A stretch of DNA of 13,537 bases from an uncultured Bacteroidales bacterium (GTDB lineage: Bacteria > Bacteroidota > Bacteroidia > Bacteroidales > UBA932), in NCBI GenBank assembly GCA_934725285.1, contig CAKVBK010000046.1, positions 1-13,537 on the forward strand, in the 5' to 3' direction. The notes beneath the pieces were generated by a model, which did no database searches, had not been told where the DNA came from, and saw only the letters and a program-made list of their open reading frames with translations. Numbering within the stretch: the stretch's first letter is position 1; each line of letters starts with the position of its first letter. Positions 1 to 5,735 of this stretch are shown here, one piece after another. The position numbers were made by a program, and so were the translations under genes.

Positions 1-227
<227 letters not shown>

Positions 228-230
228 TTA

Positions 231-323
231 TCGAATGTTATGCCATTATCCCGGGTATGTCATTTTGGCAGAAAAGTCCGCGTCTGGCAGGCAATCCTAT
301 TGGCAGCCAGCGACAAAACGTCA
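231..323 (-). promoter_or_regulatory. Candidate dnaK control region: repeated TGnCA motifs
   Basis: On the plus strand TGTCA is at 259-263 and TGGCA at 266-270, 285-289 and 301-305, with CGTCA at 319-323; on the minus strand the three TGGCA copies read CTGCCA. Closer to dnaK, the minus strand carries TGGCATAACATTCGA (245 to 231). It keeps the TGGCA of a sigma-54 -24 box but only part of the -12 box (TCGA in place of TTGC). The cluster lies 106-198 bases upstream of the ATG, where a stress promoter would be. What is seen is the motif spacing; that it controls dnaK is inference. Neither a CIRCE element nor a standard Bacteroidetes promoter was recognised. Confidence 0.3.
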
Positions 324-412
324 CTTTCAAAGTTCCAAAATGTTGCCGCATAGCGATGAGGAGACGTTGTGAGGAATGAATATTCCGAATAATGCCGTCG
401 AAGAGGGAGATA

Positions 413-461
413 GCAAAACACAGAAAGCGAGAACATTGGCTAACCCTCTGTTCCCGCTTTC
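413..461 (-). terminator. Intrinsic terminator after prfA
   Basis: On the minus strand, 16 bases after the prfA stop, GAAAGCGGGAAC pairs with GTTCTCGCTTTC across a 15-base loop (arms 450-461 and 423-434). The 12-bp stem is continuous with one G-U pair. It is followed by the U-rich TGTGTTTTGC. The position fits a Rho-independent terminator that isolates prfA from dnaK. A U-rich run also follows on the plus strand, so it could act in both directions, but no plus-strand gene enters here. Confidence 0.8.
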
Positions 462-477
462 ATATTTTCGATAATTC

Positions 478-1572
478 TTACTCTCCGGCCTCTTTGAGAC
501 GCTCGGCGTTCTCGGCGATCTGAAGCTGGTTGATGCACTCCTGGATGTCACCGTCCATGAAAACAGGGAGATTGTACATCGACCAGTTGATGCGGTGGTC
601 TGTCACACGGCCCTGCGGATAGTTGTAGGTGCGGATCTTGGCCGAGCGGTCACCCGTCGAGACCATCGTCTTGCGCTTCGCACCGATCTCGTCGAGGTAC
701 TTCTGATGCTCAAGGTTGTAGAGACGTGTTCTCAACTCCTCGAAAGCCCTGTCCTTGTTCTTCAACTGCGAACGCTCCTCCTGGCACTGCACGACCAGAC
801 CGGTCGGGAGGTGGGTAAGACGCACGGCCGAATAGGTCGTGTTGACTCCCTGGCCTCCAGGGCCTGACGAACAGAAGAGGTCCAGACGGATGTCATCCCA
901 TTTGAGATCCACATCGAACTCACCTGCCTCAGGGAAGACAGCCACGGAAGCGGCCGAGGTCTGAATCCTGCCCTGTGTCTCGGTCTGAGGGACCCTCTGG
1001 ACGCGGTGGACACCGGACTCATATTTCATGATTCCGTACACTCCCTCATCGTTGGATGAGAGCTTGAACACAATCTGCTTGTAGCCGCCTGCCGTGCCGG
1101 GGGTCTCATCGTTGACCTCCAGTTTCCAGCCGCGTTTCTCGGCGTACTTGGAATACATCCTGAAAAGGTCACCAGCGAATATTGCGGCCTCATCGCCACC
1201 TGTACCGCCACGGATCTCTATGATGGCGTTCTTGTTGTCATCAGGATCAGCAGGAATAAGAAGAATCTTGATCCGCTCCTCCATCTCCGGGATTTTCGGC
1301 TCGATCTCGGCGATCTCCGCCTTGGCCATGTCCCTGAGATCCTCATCTTTCTCGTTGATCATGATGTCCTTGGCCTCTGCCAGCTCATCGACCATCTTCT
1401 TGTACTCAAGGCCGGCCTTGATGATCGGCTCAAGCTCTTTGTAGTCCTTGTTGAGCTGGACGTATTTCTTCATGTCAGCGATCACCTCAGGATCAGCAAG
1501 CTGCCTCTGAAGTGACTCATATTTTTCCTGGAGAGCCAGGATTTTGTCCACTAATGTGTTGTTCTCTGCCAT
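478..1572 (-). CDS. prfA: Peptide chain release factor 1 (RF1)
   Basis: RF1 recognises UAA and UAG in the ribosomal A site and triggers hydrolysis of peptidyl-tRNA. The ATG at 1572 gives 364 residues (MAENNTLV...), normal for RF1; an in-frame TTG two codons upstream is a weaker choice. Numbering from that ATG: N-terminal helical domain about 1-110, the acidic GGTGGDEAA motif about 122-130, the codon-reading PxT tripeptide as PQT at 195-197, and the catalytic GGQ at 239-241 in [16 protein letters not shown]. PxT rather than SPF marks it as RF1, not RF2. The odd point is GRIQTS just after PQT: most RF1 proteins have GRIHTS, and that His stacks on the second stop-codon base. No promoter is visible close upstream; it may be read through from the acyltransferase gene. 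A strong terminator follows. Confidence 0.96.
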   Translation of the reverse strand: MAENNTLVDKILALQEKYESLQRQLADPEVIADMKKYVQLNKDYKELEPIIKAGLEYKKMVDELAEAKDIMINEKDEDLRDMAKAEIAEIEPKIPEMEERIKILLIPADPDDNKNAIIEIRGGTGGDEAAIFAGDLFRMYSKYAEKRGWKLEVNDETPGTAGGYKQIVFKLSSNDEGVYGIMKYESGVHRVQRVPQTETQGRIQTSAASVAVFPEAGEFDVDLKWDDIRLDLFCSSGPGGQGVNTTYSAVRLTHLPTGLVVQCQEERSQLKNKDRAFEELRTRLYNLEHQKYLDEIGAKRKTMVSTGDRSAKIRTYNYPQGRVTDHRINWSMYNLPVFMDGDIQECINQLQIAENAERLKEAGE

Positions 1573-1598
1573 ATTCAATGGTTAATTTTTCTTCTAAT

Positions 1599-1614
1599 CC
1601 GGTTTCTTGACCGG
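1599..1614. repeat. Small perfect hairpin near prfA start
   Basis: CCGGT and ACCGG form a 5-bp perfect inverted repeat around a 6-base loop, 27-42 bases upstream of the prfA ATG and directly next to the first REP-like unit. It may be part of the same repeat insertion. No U-run follows on either strand, so it is not called a terminator. Confidence 0.4.
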
Positions 1615-1615
1615 T

Positions 1616-1695
1616 GGCCACTGAGCCTGCCGAAGTGACCTTATAAACATTTGCCATTCGATGCTTCGGTGCTTCGACAAGCTCAGCAACCGAGC
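1616..1695. repeat. Pair of REP-like elements in inverted orientation
   Basis: Unit 1 (1616-1640) is an imperfect hairpin with outer arms CACT/AGTG around the core GAGCCTGCCGAAG. Unit 2 (1663-1695) has arms CGGT-GCT and AGC-A-ACCG around CTTCGACAAGCTC. The reverse complement of the second core, GAGCTTGTCGAAG, matches the first at 11 of 13 bases, so these are two copies of one palindromic family placed head to head, as in BIME-type REP pairs. Elements with a TTCGACA(A/G)GCTCAG core are familiar as dispersed intergenic repeats in many bacteria. They fill most of the gap between the acyltransferase stop and prfA and may act as transcript-stabilising hairpins. No transposase is nearby. Confidence 0.7.
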
Positions 1696-1705
1696 TGGTA
1701 TATTC

Positions 1706-2824
1706 CTAAATCGACTTGAGGTAGCAGCGGCGGCGCATGAAAAGCTCATGCTCATACTTTCCCCACACGTTGACAGCCCCGTTCGACTCGATCTGCGGGT
1801 TGGTTATCGCCCATTTCGTGCCGGCCTTGCGGTACTTTTCCGACATCGTGCAGTGGTAGATCGACGACACCCCGGTGTTCTGCCACTTAGGCACGGCCCC
1901 GTTTATCATCAGGTCAACAGTGTCGTACCTGAACATCGCCATCAAAAGGTGGAACCATCCGAACGGGAACAAGTGTCCCTTCGCCTTTTGGAGGGCCTTG
2001 GAGATGGACGGGAAAGTGATCCCGAATCCGACAAGTTCCTCATTGTCATCGAATATGATGCTGCTCGTCTTGTCCGATACGAAACTCAGGACCTCGCTTG
2101 CCTCCTCGTCAATCTCCTCCTTGGTGAAAGGTATGAAGTTGTAGACCGATTTCGCGAAGCTCTCGTTGTAGACATCGAAGAAATAACGCACCATCTTCTT
2201 GTCCTTCTTGAGCTTGTTCAGACTGCCTTCATGAAGGTTGTATCTCTGCTTCAGAAGTCCGGCGATCCTGGTGATCTTCTCCTGCAGGGGCTGGTCGGCG
2301 GCGACCTTGTACTGAAGCCAGTCGCATTCCTTCACGTAGCCAAGCCTCGTCACAAAATCATTGTAGTAAGGATAGTTGTAAAGGCAATTGAAAGGAGGAA
2401 TGTTCTCGAATCCCTCAACCAGCATGCCTTGTTTCCCAAGTGTGTTGTAGTAAAGAGGGCCATGGATCTCGTTCATCCCGTTCTCCTTCGCCCAGCTCTC
2501 GGCCGTGTCCAGAAGCAGTTTCGCCACCTCGAAGTCATCTATGGTGTCAAACCACCCGAAACGGGCCCTTTTCTTGTCATACAACGCGTTGTAGCGAGGG
2601 TTTATCATCCCGCAGACGCGGCCGACAACAGTCTTGCCATCCATGACCATCCACATCTTCCTCTTGCAATAGGAAAGAGTCGATACTTTGGTCAAAGATT
2701 TGACCTGGTCGCTGTGGAGGGCGGGAACATACTGGGGACAATCTTTGTAAAGTCTGTCAGGGAACTTGATGAATCTCATCAGGTCCCTTCTGCTCACAAC
2801 CTCAACTACTTTATAATCAGGCAT
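1706..2824 (-). CDS. GNAT-like N-acyltransferase, conserved in Bacteroidetes
   Basis: The protein has 372 residues from the ATG at 2824 (MPDYKVVEVV). The open frame extends 24 codons further up to a TTG, but that part runs over a clear promoter, so the ATG is preferred. I see no signal peptide or membrane segment. The first half fits a GNAT fold: a strand pair MWMVMDGKTVVGRVCGMINP (about 57-76), then a helix ending EIHGPLYYNTLGKQGMLVEG (119-138) and a conserved FNCLYNYPYYND block (145-156). A second, similar strand pair at about 255-275 (IIFDDNEELVGFGITFPS) suggests two GNAT-like halves. The acyl donor is probably acyl-CoA; the acceptor cannot be told from the sequence. I recognise it as a widespread Bacteroidetes family usually annotated only as acetyltransferase or hypothetical. 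It lies 148 bases downstream of mazG but has its own promoter; prfA follows after the REP pair. Confidence 0.75.
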   Translation of the reverse strand: MPDYKVVEVVSRRDLMRFIKFPDRLYKDCPQYVPALHSDQVKSLTKVSTLSYCKRKMWMVMDGKTVVGRVCGMINPRYNALYDKKRARFGWFDTIDDFEVAKLLLDTAESWAKENGMNEIHGPLYYNTLGKQGMLVEGFENIPPFNCLYNYPYYNDFVTRLGYVKECDWLQYKVAADQPLQEKITRIAGLLKQRYNLHEGSLNKLKKDKKMVRYFFDVYNESFAKSVYNFIPFTKEEIDEEASEVLSFVSDKTSSIIFDDNEELVGFGITFPSISKALQKAKGHLFPFGWFHLLMAMFRYDTVDLMINGAVPKWQNTGVSSIYHCTMSEKYRKAGTKWAITNPQIESNGAVNVWGKYEHELFMRRRCYLKSI

Positions 2825-2865
2825 AAATATCCATTCTACAATGTTCCTTCTCAGGAAGACATTCA

Positions 2866-2897
2866 CAAATTTAAGAAATAGTCTCGTTTTGGACAAA
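2866..2897 (-). promoter_or_regulatory. Bacteroidetes housekeeping promoter for the acyltransferase gene
   Basis: On the minus strand, TTTG (2897-2894) is followed after exactly 20 bases by TAAATTTG (2873-2866). This matches the Bacteroidetes primary-sigma consensus TTTG-N19-21-TAnnTTTG in full. Transcription would start near 2859, giving a leader of about 35 bases before the ATG at 2824 and ruling out the upstream TTG start. Confidence 0.8.
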
Positions 2898-2941
2898 TAT
2901 GAACCGTCAAAGTTTAACTTTCAGGCCATTTTCATCGCTGA

Positions 2942-2960
2942 TGACAGTTAATAATTGTCA
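2942..2960. promoter_or_regulatory. TGACA-N9-TGTCA inverted repeat
   Basis: A 19-base inverted repeat with perfect 5-base arms lies 12 bases beyond the mazG stop and 45-63 bases upstream of the -33 box of the acyltransferase promoter. It could be an operator for that promoter or a weak hairpin at the mazG end. No U-run follows on the minus strand, so it is not a typical terminator. Confidence 0.3.
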
Positions 2961-2972
2961 GAACGCCTACTT

Positions 2973-3791
2973 CTACAGCCCTTTCGCCTTTCCCTCGTCC
3001 CAGATCTCATCCATCTCGGCGAGAGTCATGTCATGAAGGTCGCGTCCCTTGCGGATCGTGTTCTCCTCCAAGTAGGTGAAACGGCGGCGGAACTTGTCAC
3101 AGGCGCGGTTGAGGGCCGTGTCCGGATTAAGGCCGTAAAGTCTGGCCGCATTGATCGTGGCGAACATGAAATCTCCGAGTTCCTCCTCTGCCCTGTCAGC
3201 GGCAGCCTTGCGCCCTTCCTCCGTGACTGCGGAATCCATGGCGTCCATCTCTGCCTGCAATTCTCCCTGCTCCTCCTTGACCTTGTCCCAGACCTGACGC
3301 TTTTCCTCCCAGTCAAAGCCCACTCCGCGAGCCTTGTCCTGCATCGAATATGCCTTCAGAATCGGCGGCATCGCATCCGGGATTCCGGAAAGGATGCGTT
3401 TGTTGCCTCCCTTCTCCTTGGCCTTGAGCATCTCCCAGTTCTCCGACACCTGTTCCGCGTCGGCCACCTTTGTGGTCGAGAACACGTGAGGATGGCGGTA
3501 GATCATCTTCTCACAGAGCTTGTTCATCACATCCGCGATGTCGTAGCGGCCTTCCTCCTCCGCGATCTTGGCGTAGAATATCACATGAAGAAAGACATCT
3601 CCAAGTTCCTTTTCCAAAGCCGCTTCATCCTTCTTCATCACAGCATCGCTAAGCTCGTAGGCTTCCTCAATCGTCATAGGACGCAGGGTGTCAATGGTTT
3701 GCGCATGATTCCACGGGCACTCTGCACGTAACCGGTCCATCACCTCGAGCGCCCTCTCGAACGCCTCTAATTTCTTTTCCTTGTTGATCAT
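2973..3791 (-). CDS. mazG: Nucleoside triphosphate pyrophosphohydrolase MazG
   Basis: MazG hydrolyses (d)NTPs to the monophosphate and pyrophosphate and is thought to clean damaged nucleotides from the pool. The ATG at 3791 gives 272 residues, close to the 263 of E. coli MazG, with both tandem MazG domains. In the first, the start LRAECPWNHAQTIDTLRP (21-38) is classic, followed by the EExxE metal ligands EEAYE (42-46) and ELGD (62-65). In the second, EEQGE (173-177) and EELGD (203-207) supply the same four-helix Mg2+ site. The C-terminal signature FRRRFTYLEE is present. An in-frame TTG three codons upstream is unlikely. A GCAGGAT sits immediately before the ATG. It is divergent from the CoA-transferase and separated from it by the hairpin repeats. 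Confidence 0.96.
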   Translation of the reverse strand: MINKEKKLEAFERALEVMDRLRAECPWNHAQTIDTLRPMTIEEAYELSDAVMKKDEAALEKELGDVFLHVIFYAKIAEEEGRYDIADVMNKLCEKMIYRHPHVFSTTKVADAEQVSENWEMLKAKEKGGNKRILSGIPDAMPPILKAYSMQDKARGVGFDWEEKRQVWDKVKEEQGELQAEMDAMDSAVTEEGRKAAADRAEEELGDFMFATINAARLYGLNPDTALNRACDKFRRRFTYLEENTIRKGRDLHDMTLAEMDEIWDEGKAKGL

Positions 3792-3847
3792 ATCCTGCAA
3801 AATTACTAAAATCTTTGAATATACGTAAGGCGTTTCACACAGCGATT

Positions 3848-3926
3848 CGGGTGCAAAATACCGTCATTCTCACCCCAAAGCGACAAAATCGACTCTTCCG
3901 GGTGCAAAACCACCGATTTCACACCC
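3848..3926. repeat. Two direct copies of a 28-bp hairpin repeat
   Basis: Copies occupy 3848-3875 and 3899-3926, 51 bases start to start, and agree at 20 of 28 positions without gaps; the GGGTGCAAAA half is identical and the loop differs. Each copy is itself an inverted repeat. In the second, GGGTGCAAAA on the plus strand faces TTTCACACCC, a 10-bp stem if two G-U pairs are allowed; in the first the outer GGGTG/CACCC is kept and the inner stem is weaker. Neither is followed by a U-run. They lie in the divergent mazG/CoA-transferase spacer and could be an intergenic repeat family, operators, or RNA hairpins in the mazG leader. Confidence 0.65.
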
Positions 3927-3970
3927 GAGACTAACAGCTCAAGAAAGTGGCTATACAGCCCCATACCCAT

Positions 3971-3991
3971 GGGAAATTTGAATAAATTCCC
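3971..3991. promoter_or_regulatory. Palindrome over the -33 box of the CoA-transferase promoter
   Basis: GGGAA...TTCCC with inner ATTT/AAAT-type symmetry forms a 21-base inverted repeat in which 7 of 9 base pairs per arm match. It covers the TTTG of the -33 element. A repressor bound here would block the promoter. Symmetry is seen; function is inference. Confidence 0.3.
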
Positions 3992-4007
3992 AAAAGCACT
4001 ATCTTTG
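3977..4007 (+). promoter_or_regulatory. Bacteroidetes housekeeping promoter for the CoA-transferase
   Basis: TTTG at 3977-3980 is followed after 19 bases by TATCTTTG at 4000-4007, a full match to TTTG-N19-21-TAnnTTTG. The predicted start near 4014 leaves a leader of only 10-17 bases before the ATG. Confidence 0.82.
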
Positions 4008-4024
4008 CCGCCGCAAACATATTA

Positions 4025-5332
4025 ATGACAATGAAGGAATACCATTACGTTTCCGCCGACGAGGCGGTCAGAGCCATAAAGTCAGGCGATCATATTCATC
4101 TGAGCAGTGTGGCGAGTGTGCCGCACATCCTGATTGACGCGCTTGTGCGCCGGGCGGACGCCGGAGAGGTCGAGGACCTGCATTTCCACCACTTCCACAC
4201 TGAAGGGCCGGCTCCATATTCAGATCCGAGATATTCAGGGATCTTCTTTGAGCAGGGGTTCTTTGTGGGACCGAACGTGCGCCCGAACGTGAACTCCGGA
4301 TACGCGGACTATGTGCCGGTGCATCTTGGTGAGTCTCAGAAACTTTACCGCTGCGGTGCGATCAAGTTGGGTGCAGCCTTGGTGCAGGTGTCGCCGCCGG
4401 ACGAGAAAGGCATGGTGTCGCTTGGAACATCCGTTGACTGCTCACTCGCGGCTGTCGAGACCGCGCGCGTGAAGATAGCGGTGGTGAACCCTCACGTGCC
4501 GTTCGCCTACGGAGATTTGGTTTCGCTGGATGCTTTCGACTACCTTGTCAAGGATGACACTCCGCTGGTCTCCAAGGCCTTCGCCGAGCCGACGCCGACC
4601 GAAGTGCTGATCGGAAAGAACTGCGCCGGGCTTGTCCCTGACGGAGCTTGCATCCAGATGGGAATCGGCGCGCTGCCTAACGCCCTCGCCGCACAGCTTG
4701 TTGACCACAAAAACCTTGGCGTGCATACTGAAATGTTTGCGGACGGAGTTCTCGGCCTTATAAAGAAAGGAGTTGTGAACGGGGCCAACAAGAAGATTGA
4801 CAAAGGCAAGATCGTGGCTTCGTTCCTGCTTGGATCCCAGGAAGTATATTCATTCATCGACCACAACCCCGATGTGCTGATGAAGGACATCAAGTACGTC
4901 AACGACCCTTGGGTCATCAGCCAGAACCCTTGCATGATGGCCATCAACTCAGCCACGGAGGTCGATCTGACAGGCCAGATCTGCGCGGACTCGATTGGAA
5001 CCAGGATATTCTCAGGCACCGGTGGCCAGCTGGATTTCGTGAAGGGAGCCTCTATGTCCGAGGGCGGTGTCTCGATGACCGCGTTCGCTTCACGCACCAA
5101 CAAGGGCAAGGCGAAGATCGTCCCGATGTTGAATCCAGGCGCCGGAGTTGTAACCCCGCGCGCCGACGCGCACTGGATCGTCACTGAATACGGAGCCGTG
5201 GACCTGTACGGCAAATCGCTTCAGGAACGAGCCAAACTCATGATCAGCATCGCCCACCCGGATGACAGGGAGATGCTTGACAAGGCCGCATTCGAGCGTT
5301 TCGGGCCACATTGGCACGTGGTGAAGATTTAG
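4025..5332 (+). CDS. Acetyl-CoA hydrolase/transferase family CoA-transferase (4-hydroxybutyrate/butyrate type)
   Basis: This is a family I CoA-transferase that moves CoA between an acyl-CoA and acetate or another carboxylate through a glutamyl-CoA intermediate. It is 435 residues from the ATG at 4025; an ATG two codons on (MKEYHYVS) is equally possible. N-terminal half about 1-190 (DHIHLSSVASVPH at 22-34), then the glycine loop QMGIGALPNALA at 211-222, and VHTE with the likely catalytic Glu236. GTGGQLDF at 331-338 and the C-terminal AVDLYGKSLQERA with HPDDRE are typical of the 4-hydroxybutyrate CoA-transferase branch. The protein is cytoplasmic. Substrate cannot be fixed from sequence: 4-hydroxybutyrate, butyrate, succinate or acetate are all possible, and a fermentation role with ATP recovery is likely. 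It is the only plus-strand gene and is monocistronic, with its own promoter. Confidence 0.88.
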   Translation: MTMKEYHYVSADEAVRAIKSGDHIHLSSVASVPHILIDALVRRADAGEVEDLHFHHFHTEGPAPYSDPRYSGIFFEQGFFVGPNVRPNVNSGYADYVPVHLGESQKLYRCGAIKLGAALVQVSPPDEKGMVSLGTSVDCSLAAVETARVKIAVVNPHVPFAYGDLVSLDAFDYLVKDDTPLVSKAFAEPTPTEVLIGKNCAGLVPDGACIQMGIGALPNALAAQLVDHKNLGVHTEMFADGVLGLIKKGVVNGANKKIDKGKIVASFLLGSQEVYSFIDHNPDVLMKDIKYVNDPWVISQNPCMMAINSATEVDLTGQICADSIGTRIFSGTGGQLDFVKGASMSEGGVSMTAFASRTNKGKAKIVPMLNPGAGVVTPRADAHWIVTEYGAVDLYGKSLQERAKLMISIAHPDDREMLDKAAFERFGPHWHVVKI

Positions 5333-5392
5333 AAACTTTTTGAAGCTGTTTTGATTTGTTTCCGGGAGTCGCGCGGAATCCGATGCCGGAAG

Positions 5393-5626
5393 TCAGAACA
5401 ACGTAGGATGGCTGTCGTCCAACTGCGCGAGGATGCGCTCCATGGCAGCTTCACGGAATATGGTCGAGCGTTCTTTCACACCGAAACGGTCGCAGTATTC
5501 CTTTACGGCAGCCAATTCCTTGTCATTCAAATAAATGACTTGACGATGAGTGCGCCTAAGCGAAGCTTTGCGCATCTTGATGTATTCCGGATCGGGAACC
5601 GGAGAGCACTGCTTTTTCCTTGCCAA
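5393..5626 (-). CDS. Small ribbon-helix-helix-like protein of unknown function
   Basis: The frame is open from 5710, but its first codons run through an inverted repeat, so the start must be judged. A TTG at 5626 gives 77 residues beginning MARKKQCSPV; an ATG at 5575 gives 60 residues beginning MRKASLRRTH. The core THRQVIYLNDKEL (beta strand then helix), AAVKEYCDRFG (helix) and STIFREAAMERIL (second helix) has the layout of an RHH (MetJ/Arc) DNA-binding domain. The N-terminus is strongly basic and the end reads SHPTLF. From memory the pattern resembles small conserved Bacteroidetes proteins; I know no function. It sits directly downstream of the phosphoesterase on the same strand, at 109 bases from the TTG start. 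It may bind the inverted repeat at 5652-5706. Real gene likely; start uncertain. Confidence 0.65.
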   Translation of the reverse strand: MARKKQCSPVPDPEYIKMRKASLRRTHRQVIYLNDKELAAVKEYCDRFGVKERSTIFREAAMERILAQLDDSHPTLF

Positions 5627-5651
5627 ACCGCGTTTCTTTAGACAATACACA

Positions 5652-5706
5652 AACCGGGAAGAATCAGTTTCACCACAAAATAGGTACTCTGAAAAACTTC
5701 CCGGTT
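5652..5706. promoter_or_regulatory. 10-bp perfect inverted repeat before the RHH-like gene
   Basis: AACCGGGAAG (5652-5661) and CTTCCCGGTT (5697-5706) are exact reverse complements separated by 35 bases. The element lies 26-80 bases upstream of the TTG start of the RHH-like gene. A TATTTTTG that fits a -7 box sits just outside it (minus strand, 5715-5708), though with no good -33 box. It could be an operator bound by the RHH protein, or a leader hairpin or attenuator: U-rich TTTGTGTATTG follows on the minus strand. Confidence 0.45.
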
Positions 5707-5735
5707 GCAAAAATAAGCATTTTTAACGAATTACC

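Noticed and set aside
1661..2881. 406-codon open frame on the plus strand opposite the acyltransferase gene
   Set aside because: It lies almost entirely antisense to a well-conserved GNAT-like gene that has a matching promoter. Its translation has no recognisable domain, and such long antisense frames arise from codon bias.
2955..3731. 258-codon plus-strand frame opposite mazG
   Set aside because: The minus strand clearly encodes full-length MazG with all metal ligands; the antisense product is a low-complexity mix rich in Leu, Val, His and Arg with no family pattern.
3798..3805. TAATTTTG -7-like box on the minus strand just before mazG
   Set aside because: It lies only about 6 bases from the ATG and has no TTTG at the right distance, so it would imply a leaderless transcript on weak evidence.
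4540..5214. 224-codon minus-strand frame inside the CoA-transferase gene
   Set aside because: The plus-strand CoA-transferase is intact with its catalytic Glu and signature blocks, so this is a shadow frame.
5360..5391. TTCCGG/CCGGAA inverted repeat between the converging CoA-transferase and RHH-like genes
   Set aside because: The stem is only 6 bp with a 20-base loop and has no U-run on either side, so it does not qualify as a terminator.
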